In this document: positions 1 through 6,070 of the stretch, piece after piece | Numbering within the stretch: position 1 is the first letter of the stretch | Layout: each line of letters opens with the position of its first letter | DNA from: Opitutia bacterium | GTDB taxonomy: Bacteria; Verrucomicrobiota; Verrucomicrobiia; Opitutales; UBA953 | Direction: 5' to 3' | Assembly: GCA_947460445.1 (NCBI GenBank) | Contig: CANHHS010000087.1 | Span: forward strand, 1 to 6,271 | Length of the DNA: 6,271 bases | Notes under the pieces: model-generated | Told to the model about the DNA's origin: nothing | Databases searched by the model: none | Seen by the model: the letters and a program-made list of their open reading frames with translations, nothing else | Program-made: the position numbers and the translations under genes

Positions 1-365
1 ATTCCGCGAGCGCTGGGATTGCGGAAGCGGGTATAGAATCCAGCAACCACAGCTAAAATAGCACCGATTTGTATGATGACCAAATAGTCATCGACGACGC
101 GTTCTAGATTGATGGGACGGTTTTTTCTATCGGTTACACCGATCACCGTGGTCTCTTTGCTGTCATTTACCTTCAAAAGTTCATTCGTAAGGATGAGATG
201 TCCAGTGGAGGATACGGGTAGAAACTCCGTCGCACCCTCAACAAATCCTGTAACTACTGCCCGCTCATAGGTGAAGTCGGCGCGGACATCTTCTGCACTT
301 ATTTCATTACCATACGTGCATACGCCAGTGGTAAGGAGACTAAGGGCAACGAGTAGGAAACGCAT
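1..365 (-). CDS. uppP: Undecaprenyl-diphosphate phosphatase UppP (BacA family), N-terminal 121 residues, cut by window edge
   Basis: This integral membrane enzyme removes one phosphate from undecaprenyl diphosphate, which recycles the lipid carrier for peptidoglycan and other wall polymers. The reverse complement reads from an ATG at 365 and is open to base 1, so the C-terminal half is missing. The family signature is clear: a VEGATEFLPVSSTGHLIL stretch at residues 42-59, with E43, E47, S53 and H56 matching E. coli E17, E21, S27 and H30, followed by the next membrane segment (YLVIIQIGAILAVV, 94-107). Two things are odd. About 26 extra N-terminal residues begin with a signal-peptide-like hydrophobic stretch (MRFLLVALSLL), and the loop between H56 and the second motif is about 20 residues longer than in E. 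coli and is charged. I see no clear ribosome-binding site, and a start further inside is possible. The family assignment is firm; the exact start is less so. Confidence 0.93.
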   Translation of the reverse strand, partial: MRFLLVALSLLTTGVCTYGNEISAEDVRADFTYERAVVTGFVEGATEFLPVSSTGHLILTNELLKVNDSKETTVIGVTDRKNRPINLERVVDDYLVIIQIGAILAVVAGFYTRFRNPSARG

Positions 366-471
366 AGCGTGGTGCGATAAATAGGCGAAGGGTAGGGGGT
401 TTTAAAGGTAAACCTTCTCCCCTGCTTGCCATCCCGACCCCTATGCCTACACCTTGGGGGTCAATTTTCCC
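366..471. promoter_or_regulatory. Divergent intergenic region between uppP and trpB
   Basis: These 106 bases separate two divergent genes, so promoters for both should lie here or just inside the genes. I found no convincing -35/-10 pair on either strand. A TATTTAT lies close to the uppP start on the minus strand and a TTGACC lies opposite 459-464, but neither has a well-spaced partner. There is no run of Trp codons ahead of trpB, so a classical trp attenuator peptide is not supported. The only visible structure is the inverted repeat listed separately. Confidence 0.35.
394..423. repeat. Imperfect nested inverted repeat upstream of trpB
   Basis: The inner part is AAGGT-AA-ACCTT (405-416), a perfect 5-bp dyad around a 2-base centre. 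An outer AGGGG (394-398) can pair with CCCCT (419-423) across an asymmetric interior loop. It sits between the divergent uppP and trpB genes, so it could be an operator or a leader hairpin. Chance is a real alternative for arms this short. Confidence 0.3.
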
Positions 472-1707
472 GTGCTGCCATCCACTCTCATTCCGCTCGA
501 TGCCCCGCGTTTTAAGTTACCGGACGCCCAAGGGCGCTTTGGTGCTTATGGTGGTATGTTTGTGCCAGAGACTTTGATGACGCCTTTGTTGGATTTAACA
601 AAAGCTTACGATCAGGCACGACGAGACCCTCTTTTCCAAAACGAGTTTGCAAAACTTCTGCGTATCTACGCCGGACGTCCAACCGGCCTGTACCTTTCTG
701 AAACCCTAACCCGACATCTCGGTGGTGCGAAGGTTTACCTTAAGCGCGAAGACATGCTCCACACGGGAGCGCATAAAATTAATAACGTCATCGGCCAAGC
801 GCTGCTCGCTAAGCGTATGGGCAAGACGCGGATTATTGCAGAAACAGGTGCCGGACAGCATGGTACTGCGACCGCCGCTGTTTGTGCACGATTCGGTTTG
901 AAGGCAGTTATCTATATGGGCGAAGCCGACATGGAGCGACAGGCACTCAATGTTTATCGCATGCGTCTAATGGGTGCCGAAGTCCGTGGCGTTGGTGCAG
1001 GTCAACGTACCTTAAAGGAAGCCGTCAATGAGGCTATGCGCGATTGGGTTACGAATGTAGGCGACACCCATTACATCCTCGGCACCGCCTACGGTTCGCA
1101 CCCTTATCCCATGATGGTGCGTGATTTCCACCGCGTCATCTCAGTGGAGTCTAAAGCTCAGATGCTCGAGGCAGAGGGCCGTCTACCCGATGAAGTCATT
1201 GCCTGTGTCGGCGGTGGTTCGAATGCGATTGGCTCATTTTTCGAATACCTCGACGAACCCAAGGTACGTCTTGTCGGCGTTGAAGCTGGTGGACGTGGAA
1301 TTCAGCGCGGCGAACATGCAGCACGTTTTGCAGGCGGTCGTGTCGGCGTCCTTCAGGGCTGCCTCACGTATCTCTTACAAGATAGCGAAGGACAAATTGA
1401 AGGTACGCATTCGGTGTCAGCTGGCTTGGATTATGCCGCGGTTGGGCCCGAGCATGCGTATTATCACGACAAGAAGCGCATCGAATTTGCCTACGCGACA
1501 GACAAAGACACCCTCGATGCCTTCCAATTACTTTCGCGCACCGAAGGTATTATCCCGGCACTCGAATCAAGTCATGCACTTGCCTGGGGCTTCCGTCGTG
1601 CAGCTGAACTTTCAGCTGATAAAGTCGTCCTCATTAATTTATCAGGCCGCGGGGATAAAGATGTTTGGCAGGCAGCACGTGCCATGGGCGTCGACATCAA
1701 ACTCTAA
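472..1707 (+). CDS. trpB: Tryptophan synthase beta chain
   Basis: This PLP enzyme condenses indole with L-serine to make tryptophan, normally in an alpha2-beta2 complex with TrpA in the cytoplasm. Numbered from the GTG at 472 the protein has 411 residues, close to the usual 395-410. Visible landmarks are the N-terminal GRFGAYGG (21-28), the PLP-lysine motif HTGAHKINN (97-105, K102), AETGAGQHG with catalytic E124, the phosphate-binding GGGSNA (247-252), SAGLDY with D320, and the C-terminal LSGRGDKD with S391. These fit the standard TrpB1 type. Start choice: the frame opens after a TAA at 409-411 and contains no ATG before the conserved region. TTG at 454 has no Shine-Dalgarno, whereas GTG at 472 follows a GGGGG at 456-460, so 472 is preferred and 454 is the alternative. 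trpA is not adjacent; the next gene is yicC, which overlaps by one base. Confidence 0.96.
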   Translation: MLPSTLIPLDAPRFKLPDAQGRFGAYGGMFVPETLMTPLLDLTKAYDQARRDPLFQNEFAKLLRIYAGRPTGLYLSETLTRHLGGAKVYLKREDMLHTGAHKINNVIGQALLAKRMGKTRIIAETGAGQHGTATAAVCARFGLKAVIYMGEADMERQALNVYRMRLMGAEVRGVGAGQRTLKEAVNEAMRDWVTNVGDTHYILGTAYGSHPYPMMVRDFHRVISVESKAQMLEAEGRLPDEVIACVGGGSNAIGSFFEYLDEPKVRLVGVEAGGRGIQRGEHAARFAGGRVGVLQGCLTYLLQDSEGQIEGTHSVSAGLDYAAVGPEHAYYHDKKRIEFAYATDKDTLDAFQLLSRTEGIIPALESSHALAWGFRRAAELSADKVVLINLSGRGDKDVWQAARAMGVDIKL

Positions 1708-2570
1708 TGGGCAACGCACGCTCGATGACGGGGTTTGGTCGTGCGTCGATCACCTGCGGTTCAGTCAATCTCATCATTGAAGTTAGCACCGTAAACCAAC
1801 GCGGTTTAGCGGTGATGGTACATGTTCCCAATGAATGGTCCGAGCTCGAGTTGCGTATTTCAACGTTAGCACGTGAAACCTTTCAGCGCGGTAAAGTAAC
1901 TGTACGGGTAGCCTGTAGCCGGGCCACCACCCACGGCCTTGATCTGGCAGAGCCCTTACGTCAATTGCGTGAGCTCGCTGCCAAACATGGCGTAAATGGG
2001 CAGCCTGATTGGCATATTTTGCAGCGCATGATTGAGAAGCAAATGGGCGACTCGGGGGCAGTGCCTCTCGATGAAGTCGTTGCTGCGGCCGCAGTCAGCT
2101 GTGCGCAAAATGCCTTTAAAGCATGCGACGCGATGCGTGCGACTGAAGGTGAAGCACTCGTTCGTGACTTAGCTTCACGTATCGATGCGATTGATGTTCT
2201 CGTCGGTAAAATCGCAAAGATTGAAGAAGCCGCACCTTCCCGACTCCGTGACCGATTGCTTAAACGACTCCATGAGTTTGGTGTTGGTATAGATTTAAAT
2301 GACGAGCGTGTGTTAAAAGAATTAGCGATCCACGCGGATCGCTGTGACATTTCTGAAGAGATTACCCGCCTGCGAAGTCACCTCGCACAAAGCCGAGCTC
2401 AATTAAAGTTATCAGGCGCCGGACGTGGCCTTGATTTCCTGACCCAAGAATTTCTCCGTGAGGTCAATACCATCGGGAGCAAAGCGGCTGAGGTCGAAAC
2501 GACGAAAGCGGTGGTCGAGGCTAAAACCGAAATCGAACGGTTCCGTGAGCAGGTTCAAAACCTCGAGTGA
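1707..2570 (+). CDS. yicC: YicC/YloC family endoribonuclease
   Basis: The YicC family has been described as an endoribonuclease acting on RNA in the cytoplasm; before that it was known only as a stationary-phase survival protein. The protein is 287 residues, the same length as E. coli YicC as I recall it. The N-terminal domain begins with RSMTGFGRA (5-13), then VNQR (29-32) and RGKV (61-64). The C-terminal DUF1732-type part carries DISEEITRLRSHL (214-226) and GLDFLTQEFLREVNTIGSKA (241-260), followed by a charged helical end. The ATG at 1707 was chosen because it gives the canonical N-terminus; the frame is open further upstream, but only inside trpB. This ATG shares its A with the trpB stop (TAATG) and has no Shine-Dalgarno sequence, which points to translational coupling with trpB. 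Family assignment is firm; the RNA targets cannot be inferred from the sequence. Confidence 0.95.
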   Translation: MGNARSMTGFGRASITCGSVNLIIEVSTVNQRGLAVMVHVPNEWSELELRISTLARETFQRGKVTVRVACSRATTHGLDLAEPLRQLRELAAKHGVNGQPDWHILQRMIEKQMGDSGAVPLDEVVAAAAVSCAQNAFKACDAMRATEGEALVRDLASRIDAIDVLVGKIAKIEEAAPSRLRDRLLKRLHEFGVGIDLNDERVLKELAIHADRCDISEEITRLRSHLAQSRAQLKLSGAGRGLDFLTQEFLREVNTIGSKAAEVETTKAVVEAKTEIERFREQVQNLE

Positions 2571-2580
2571 CGCGCTCTCT

Positions 2581-2611
2581 AGGCCTTTCGGCCTCAATTG
2601 TGCTTATTTTT
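2581..2611 (+). terminator. Possible weak terminator hairpin after yicC
   Basis: AGGCC (2581-2585) and GGCCT (2590-2594) form a 5-bp GC-rich stem with a TTTC loop, 10 bases after the yicC stop. A T-rich tract (TTATTTTT, ending at 2611) follows, but only after a gap of about 9 bases, so this is not a textbook intrinsic terminator. Its position at the end of an apparent trpB-yicC unit supports the call. Confidence 0.35.
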
Positions 2612-2747
2612 GGCTAATTTAAAGCGGTATTCAGCAAGATTAAGCACGGGCTATCGTACCTAAATGCTTCATCTTTACCCCTTTAGGAGACTTGCAAAGG
2701 TTGTCCGAGGATGTTCGATGTGAGTCCCTCTTTAGCCCTTTGCCGTC
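2612..2747 (+). promoter_or_regulatory. Presumed promoter and leader region of the HU-hisS-murJ unit
   Basis: This non-coding stretch lies between the weak hairpin after yicC and the HU-like gene. It should hold the promoter of the downstream cluster, but I could not pick out a convincing -35/-10 pair. A perfect AGGAG occurs at 2685-2689, 58 bases before the HU-like ATG. It lies in the loop of a possible small hairpin: CCTTT at 2680-2684 can pair with AAAGG at 2696-2700. Short readable frames starting here (TTG 2692, ATG 2711) run into the HU-like gene out of frame and look like artefacts. Confidence 0.35.
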
Positions 2748-3104
2748 ATGTCAAACAAGCCAGCCAATCTTACCAAGCGCGAAATCGTCCTCAAGATCTT
2801 CGAGGAAACCAATCATTCGCAAAAAGTTATTCGTGAATCCGTCCAGCGTACTTTGGAGATTATCCAGGAAGCGTTGTTGGCCGGTCGCGATGTTGAACTC
2901 CGTAACTTCGGTGTCTTCGAAGTACAAATTCGTGAAAGCCGCATCGGACGTAATCCTAACAAGCCCGAAACCGATGTGGTTATCCCGCGTCGTGCCGTCG
3001 TAAAGTTTAAGTCAGGTAAAGAATTCAAAAAAGCACTGAAGTCGGCAGACCTCTCCAAATTCCAGGCGACCGCCGAAGAAGGTACGACTCCGCCGTCTGC
3101 CTAA
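2748..3104 (+). CDS. HU/IHF family nucleoid DNA-binding protein
   Basis: Members of this family are small dimeric proteins that bind and bend DNA and organise the nucleoid. The 118-residue product matches the family throughout: TKREIVLKIFEE (9-20) starts the helical dimerisation part, ELRNFGVFEVQ (50-60) is the central strand pair, and GRNPN (67-71) holds the proline P70 that intercalates into DNA at the arm tip. VVIPRRAVVKFKSGKEFKKAL (77-97) closes the fold. It is longer than the typical 90-100 residues because of about 8 extra N-terminal residues and a 20-residue C-terminal tail. The start is fixed by an in-frame TAG at 2733-2735 with no other start codon between. There is no Shine-Dalgarno sequence before it. 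hisS follows 12 bp later. Whether it behaves as HU or as an IHF subunit cannot be decided here. Confidence 0.94.
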   Translation: MSNKPANLTKREIVLKIFEETNHSQKVIRESVQRTLEIIQEALLAGRDVELRNFGVFEVQIRESRIGRNPNKPETDVVIPRRAVVKFKSGKEFKKALKSADLSKFQATAEEGTTPPSA

Positions 3105-3116
3105 GCGGATCCTTCC

Positions 3117-4454
3117 ATGTCGCGGTTTGAGTCTTTGCCTGGTTTCCGTGCCTTCTATCCTGAAGAACGCGCGAAACTCAGTCATATCCTCGAAGTCTGG
3201 CGACAGGCTTGCCGTCGCTACAGTTTTCGCGAATGGGAGGGGCCTGTCCTTGAGCCCCTAGAACTCTTTACGGCAAAATCGGGCGACGAGATTGTCCGAC
3301 AGCTCTTTAACTTCACTGATAAAGGTGAGCGCTTAGTTACCCTGCGCCCGGAGATGACCCCATCGCTCGCACGGATGGTTGGTGCGCGTGCTAATGGTTT
3401 ACCCAAACCTATCCGTTGGTTCTCAATCGGGGAATGTTTCCGTTACGAGAAACAGCAGAAAGGGCGCCTCCGTTCTTTCTATCAGCTGAATGCGGATTTA
3501 CTCGGTGAAGCAGGTCCAGCCGCAGATGCCGAAATTATGGCACTCTGTGCGGACTGTTTATTGGGCTTCGGCTTAGCCCGCGAAAGTTTTGCGATACGTT
3601 TATCAGACCGCACGCTTTGGTTTAGGGTGCTGGCAGCTTTAGGTGTATCAGAGGAGCTCGCGCCCGCTGTCCTAACCGCTGTGGACAAACTTGAGCGCGC
3701 CACCGATGCAGAACTTATCGCAATGATCAAAGAGGCGTTGGCTGGGGCGAATGCAGACCCTGTACGTATTCTAAGTGAAGCGCGTCGATTGGCTGCCGTG
3801 CGTTCGTTTACGGACCTAGAAGCTGCCTTGAGCAAGGATGAAGGCGTGCAAGCCCGCTTGGCCGAATGGCGTGAATTGTTATCTTTACTTAAAAATCTAG
3901 GCGTCGCTGACCTCGTCCGCGTGGACCTTGGTATCGTTCGTGGACTCGCTTACTATACTGGATTCGTCTTTGAAGCATTCGATGCCCAGGGTGATCAACG
4001 TGCGTTGGCCGGCGGTGGACGTTATGATGGCTTAATCGAAAAACTCGGTGGGCCTGCTTTACCTGCCGTCGGGTTTGGTATGGGTGATGTCACTGTCGCC
4101 AACTTACTCGAAGATCGTGGTCTTGTCCCAGCTTATGCAGACGGCCCTGATTTCTATGTAGCCATTTTAGGTGCCGATGCCCGTCCCGCTGCATTATCAG
4201 ATATTTCAATACTTCGTGCAGGTGGGATGCGGGTAGACTATAATCTACGGGACGGAAAATTCCCTAAGCTCATGCAGGCAGCTGAAACTGCAGGTTCGAA
4301 GTTTGCCCTCATCTATGGTGGCGATGAAATCGCCAATGGAGTCGTTAAGGTTCGCGATTTAACAACACGGACCGAAGCGACTATACCGCGCACGGATATT
4401 ATACCCGCGCTTCGTGCCGTCCTTTCTGAAGGATTTAGTGCGATTCAGCCCTGA
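3117..4454 (+). CDS. hisS: Histidine--tRNA ligase (class II)
   Basis: This cytoplasmic enzyme attaches histidine to tRNA-His using ATP. The 445-residue protein carries class II landmarks in order: the motif 1 region around P43, TLRPEMTPSLAR (75-86), motif 2 with FRYEKQQKGRLRSFYQ (108-123; R109 and E111), the histidine-binding motif GIVRGLAYYTG (272-282), and motif 3 AGGGRYDGL...AVGFGMGD (298-324). The last 100 or so residues (DFYVAILG from 345, then alternating strands and helices) form the anticodon-binding domain. That domain argues against HisZ, the paralogous regulatory subunit of ATP phosphoribosyltransferase, which lacks it. One position differs from E. coli: RGLAYYTG where most bacterial enzymes have RGLDYYTG. 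The E. coli motif 2 residue R116, which contacts tRNA, aligns with K112. Only a weak GGA precedes the ATG. The stop overlaps the probable ribosome-binding site of murJ. Confidence 0.94.
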   Translation: MSRFESLPGFRAFYPEERAKLSHILEVWRQACRRYSFREWEGPVLEPLELFTAKSGDEIVRQLFNFTDKGERLVTLRPEMTPSLARMVGARANGLPKPIRWFSIGECFRYEKQQKGRLRSFYQLNADLLGEAGPAADAEIMALCADCLLGFGLARESFAIRLSDRTLWFRVLAALGVSEELAPAVLTAVDKLERATDAELIAMIKEALAGANADPVRILSEARRLAAVRSFTDLEAALSKDEGVQARLAEWRELLSLLKNLGVADLVRVDLGIVRGLAYYTGFVFEAFDAQGDQRALAGGGRYDGLIEKLGGPALPAVGFGMGDVTVANLLEDRGLVPAYADGPDFYVAILGADARPAALSDISILRAGGMRVDYNLRDGKFPKLMQAAETAGSKFALIYGGDEIANGVVKVRDLTTRTEATIPRTDIIPALRAVLSEGFSAIQP

Positions 4455-4456
4455 GG
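4453..4456 (+). promoter_or_regulatory. Ribosome-binding site that decides the murJ start
   Basis: GAGG overlaps the hisS stop codon (TGA at 4452-4454) and lies 8 bases before the ATG at 4465. This is the best-spaced Shine-Dalgarno sequence in the window. It favours 4465 over the longer GTG at 4414, which lies within hisS. Confidence 0.55.
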
Positions 4457-4464
4457 CTCTCGGG

Positions 4465-6066
4465 ATGTCTGAACAGCAACGTCAATACCGTGATATGACT
4501 ACGACAGCGTCTTGGACGCTCGTCTCGCGTGTGCTCGGGCTTTTTCGGGATCAGCTCATGACCGCTACTTTTGGTGCGGGTATAGTTTCTTCGGCGTTCC
4601 TGCTCGCATTTCAGATTCCCAATCTCTTTCGACGTCTTTTGGGCGAAGGTGCGTTGACGGCTGCTTTAGTCCCAGCGCTGGCTGCTAAGTTAGCGAAAGA
4701 GGGTCGTCCCGCTGCTTTTGCATTCCTCAATCACGTCTTGCGTCGCGTACTTCCTTGGATGACGGGCATTGCGTTGCTGGGACTCGGTACCGCCATTGGT
4801 CTTTCATTCACTTTAGATGGTCAGGGTGCCCTTGCTGCTGAACTTACCGCATGGTGTATCCCTTACATGCCATTGATTTGCGCGGCCGCACTCTTTACCG
4901 GTGCGCTGCAACTGTGTGGTCGATTTGGTTTAGCTGAAATTGCAGCCGGCGTACTCAATCTCTGCTTAATCACGTCTTTGCTTTGGATAGGACCTTGGCT
5001 GTCGCCATCCGACCTTGCGGGTCAGGCACGTATCTTGTGCGTAGCAACGGTTATGGGCGGTATGTGTCAGTTACTCATTCCGCTCTTTGGTTTACGCAAA
5101 GAAGGTTGGCAGCCTAAGCCAGTAACAGCCGATGCCCAAGCATGGGAAACTTTGCGAAATGCTTTTGTCCCTGCATTGCTCGGTGCCGGCGTCTTACAGC
5201 TCAATCTACTTTTCTCGCGCCTACTCGCATTCGGCGTCGATGATAAATCGCTCACGCATTACTATGTTGCCAATCGTGTGACCGAATTACCCGTCGGCCT
5301 TTTTTCAGTCTCCGTTGCGGCAGTTATTTTCCCGGCATTAGCGACTGCATTTGCCCAAGGAGATCGTGAAGCACTGTGCCGGAATTATGCGCGCGGCTCT
5401 CGGCTGGTTATGGCGATTAACATTGGTGCTGCCGTCGCCTTTGCCGTCTTAGCCAAACCTATCTTGGAGTTATTGTTTCAATACGGTCGTTTTAATGGGG
5501 ACGATGTTAAGAGCTCTTCGATGCTCTTGGTCTTGTTCTCAGCCTCCATGCCTTTTTATGCACTCAGTGCATTAACATCTCGTGCTTTAAATGTTATTGG
5601 TCGAACGGATGCGACGTTGTATGCGGCGATGCACGCACTCGGGGTCAATGCGCTGCTCTCGATTCTTTTGACACACACCCCAGGCATCAACCTAAAGGGT
5701 GCGAATGGCTTGGCGGTTGCCAATCTGGTTGCTGCTGTATGGCAGCTGAGTGTCTTGAAATACTATTTGCAAAAAGCTGAGCCAGCATTCTTCGCGGAGT
5801 CTCTCTTGAAGCCTTTATTCCAAGTGCTCTTCGGTAGCTTCGTTCTCGGAGCCGTTGCGTATAACACTAACGCATGGCTTCATAACGAATTCTGGGGGCA
5901 GTTGCCGAGCAAGGTGCTCATTTTTGCGACGATGTTTACGTCCTTAGCGGTCGCTTGCGGACTCTACGCCTGGATTTTAGATCAGTTTGGGTATCCTGAG
6001 CGCGACCTTATACGCGGCTACCTGGATAAACTTGCCCACGTACTTTGGCTGAAGCGACGTCGGTAA
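4465..6066 (+). CDS. murJ: Lipid II flippase MurJ (MviN family)
   Basis: MurJ sits in the inner membrane and moves lipid II, the peptidoglycan precursor, to the periplasmic side. From the ATG at 4465 the protein has 533 residues, against 511 in E. coli, and is hydrophobic almost throughout, consistent with the usual 14 membrane helices. The N-terminal signature is clear: SRVLGLFRDQ (21-30), FGAG (36-39) and IPNLFRRLLGEGAL (51-64). R22, R28 and R56 line up with the essential E. coli arginines R18, R24 and R52. ANRVTELPVG (268-277) supplies R271 for R270 and E274 for E273. Two family positions differ: the E. coli D39 position is serine (SSAF for TDAF) and the D269 position is asparagine. The C-terminus is basic (LKRRR). 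The gene begins 10 bp after hisS and ends 4 bp from the convergent neighbour. GTG 4414, GTG 4438 and ATG 4495 are alternative starts. Confidence 0.95.
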   Translation: MSEQQRQYRDMTTTASWTLVSRVLGLFRDQLMTATFGAGIVSSAFLLAFQIPNLFRRLLGEGALTAALVPALAAKLAKEGRPAAFAFLNHVLRRVLPWMTGIALLGLGTAIGLSFTLDGQGALAAELTAWCIPYMPLICAAALFTGALQLCGRFGLAEIAAGVLNLCLITSLLWIGPWLSPSDLAGQARILCVATVMGGMCQLLIPLFGLRKEGWQPKPVTADAQAWETLRNAFVPALLGAGVLQLNLLFSRLLAFGVDDKSLTHYYVANRVTELPVGLFSVSVAAVIFPALATAFAQGDREALCRNYARGSRLVMAINIGAAVAFAVLAKPILELLFQYGRFNGDDVKSSSMLLVLFSASMPFYALSALTSRALNVIGRTDATLYAAMHALGVNALLSILLTHTPGINLKGANGLAVANLVAAVWQLSVLKYYLQKAEPAFFAESLLKPLFQVLFGSFVLGAVAYNTNAWLHNEFWGQLPSKVLIFATMFTSLAVACGLYAWILDQFGYPERDLIRGYLDKLAHVLWLKRRR

Positions 6067-6070
6067 TCTT

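Noticed and set aside
443..520. trp leader peptide starting at the ATG at 443
   Set aside because: Only one Trp codon appears, there is no ribosome-binding site, and no pair of competing hairpins is visible.
1121..1780. A 219-codon open frame overlapping trpB and the start of yicC
   Set aside because: It lies in another frame of trpB, whose motifs are unmistakable, and its translation has no recognisable domain.
2711..2840. Small ATG frame of about 40 codons as a leader peptide
   Set aside because: It overlaps the HU-like gene out of frame, has no well-spaced ribosome-binding site, and shows no notable codon runs.
2692..3003. TTG-started frame preceded by AGGAG upstream of the HU-like gene
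   Set aside because: The AGGAG is only 2 bases from the TTG, and the frame is a serine-rich shadow of the HU-like gene.
3102..3119. HU-HisS fusion by stop-codon readthrough
   Set aside because: The two genes share a reading frame and are separated by one TAA plus four codons, but both products look complete and HisS begins normally at its own ATG.
3117..4454. HisZ, the regulatory subunit of ATP phosphoribosyltransferase
   Set aside because: The C-terminal anticodon-binding domain and intact class II motifs fit HisS rather than HisZ.
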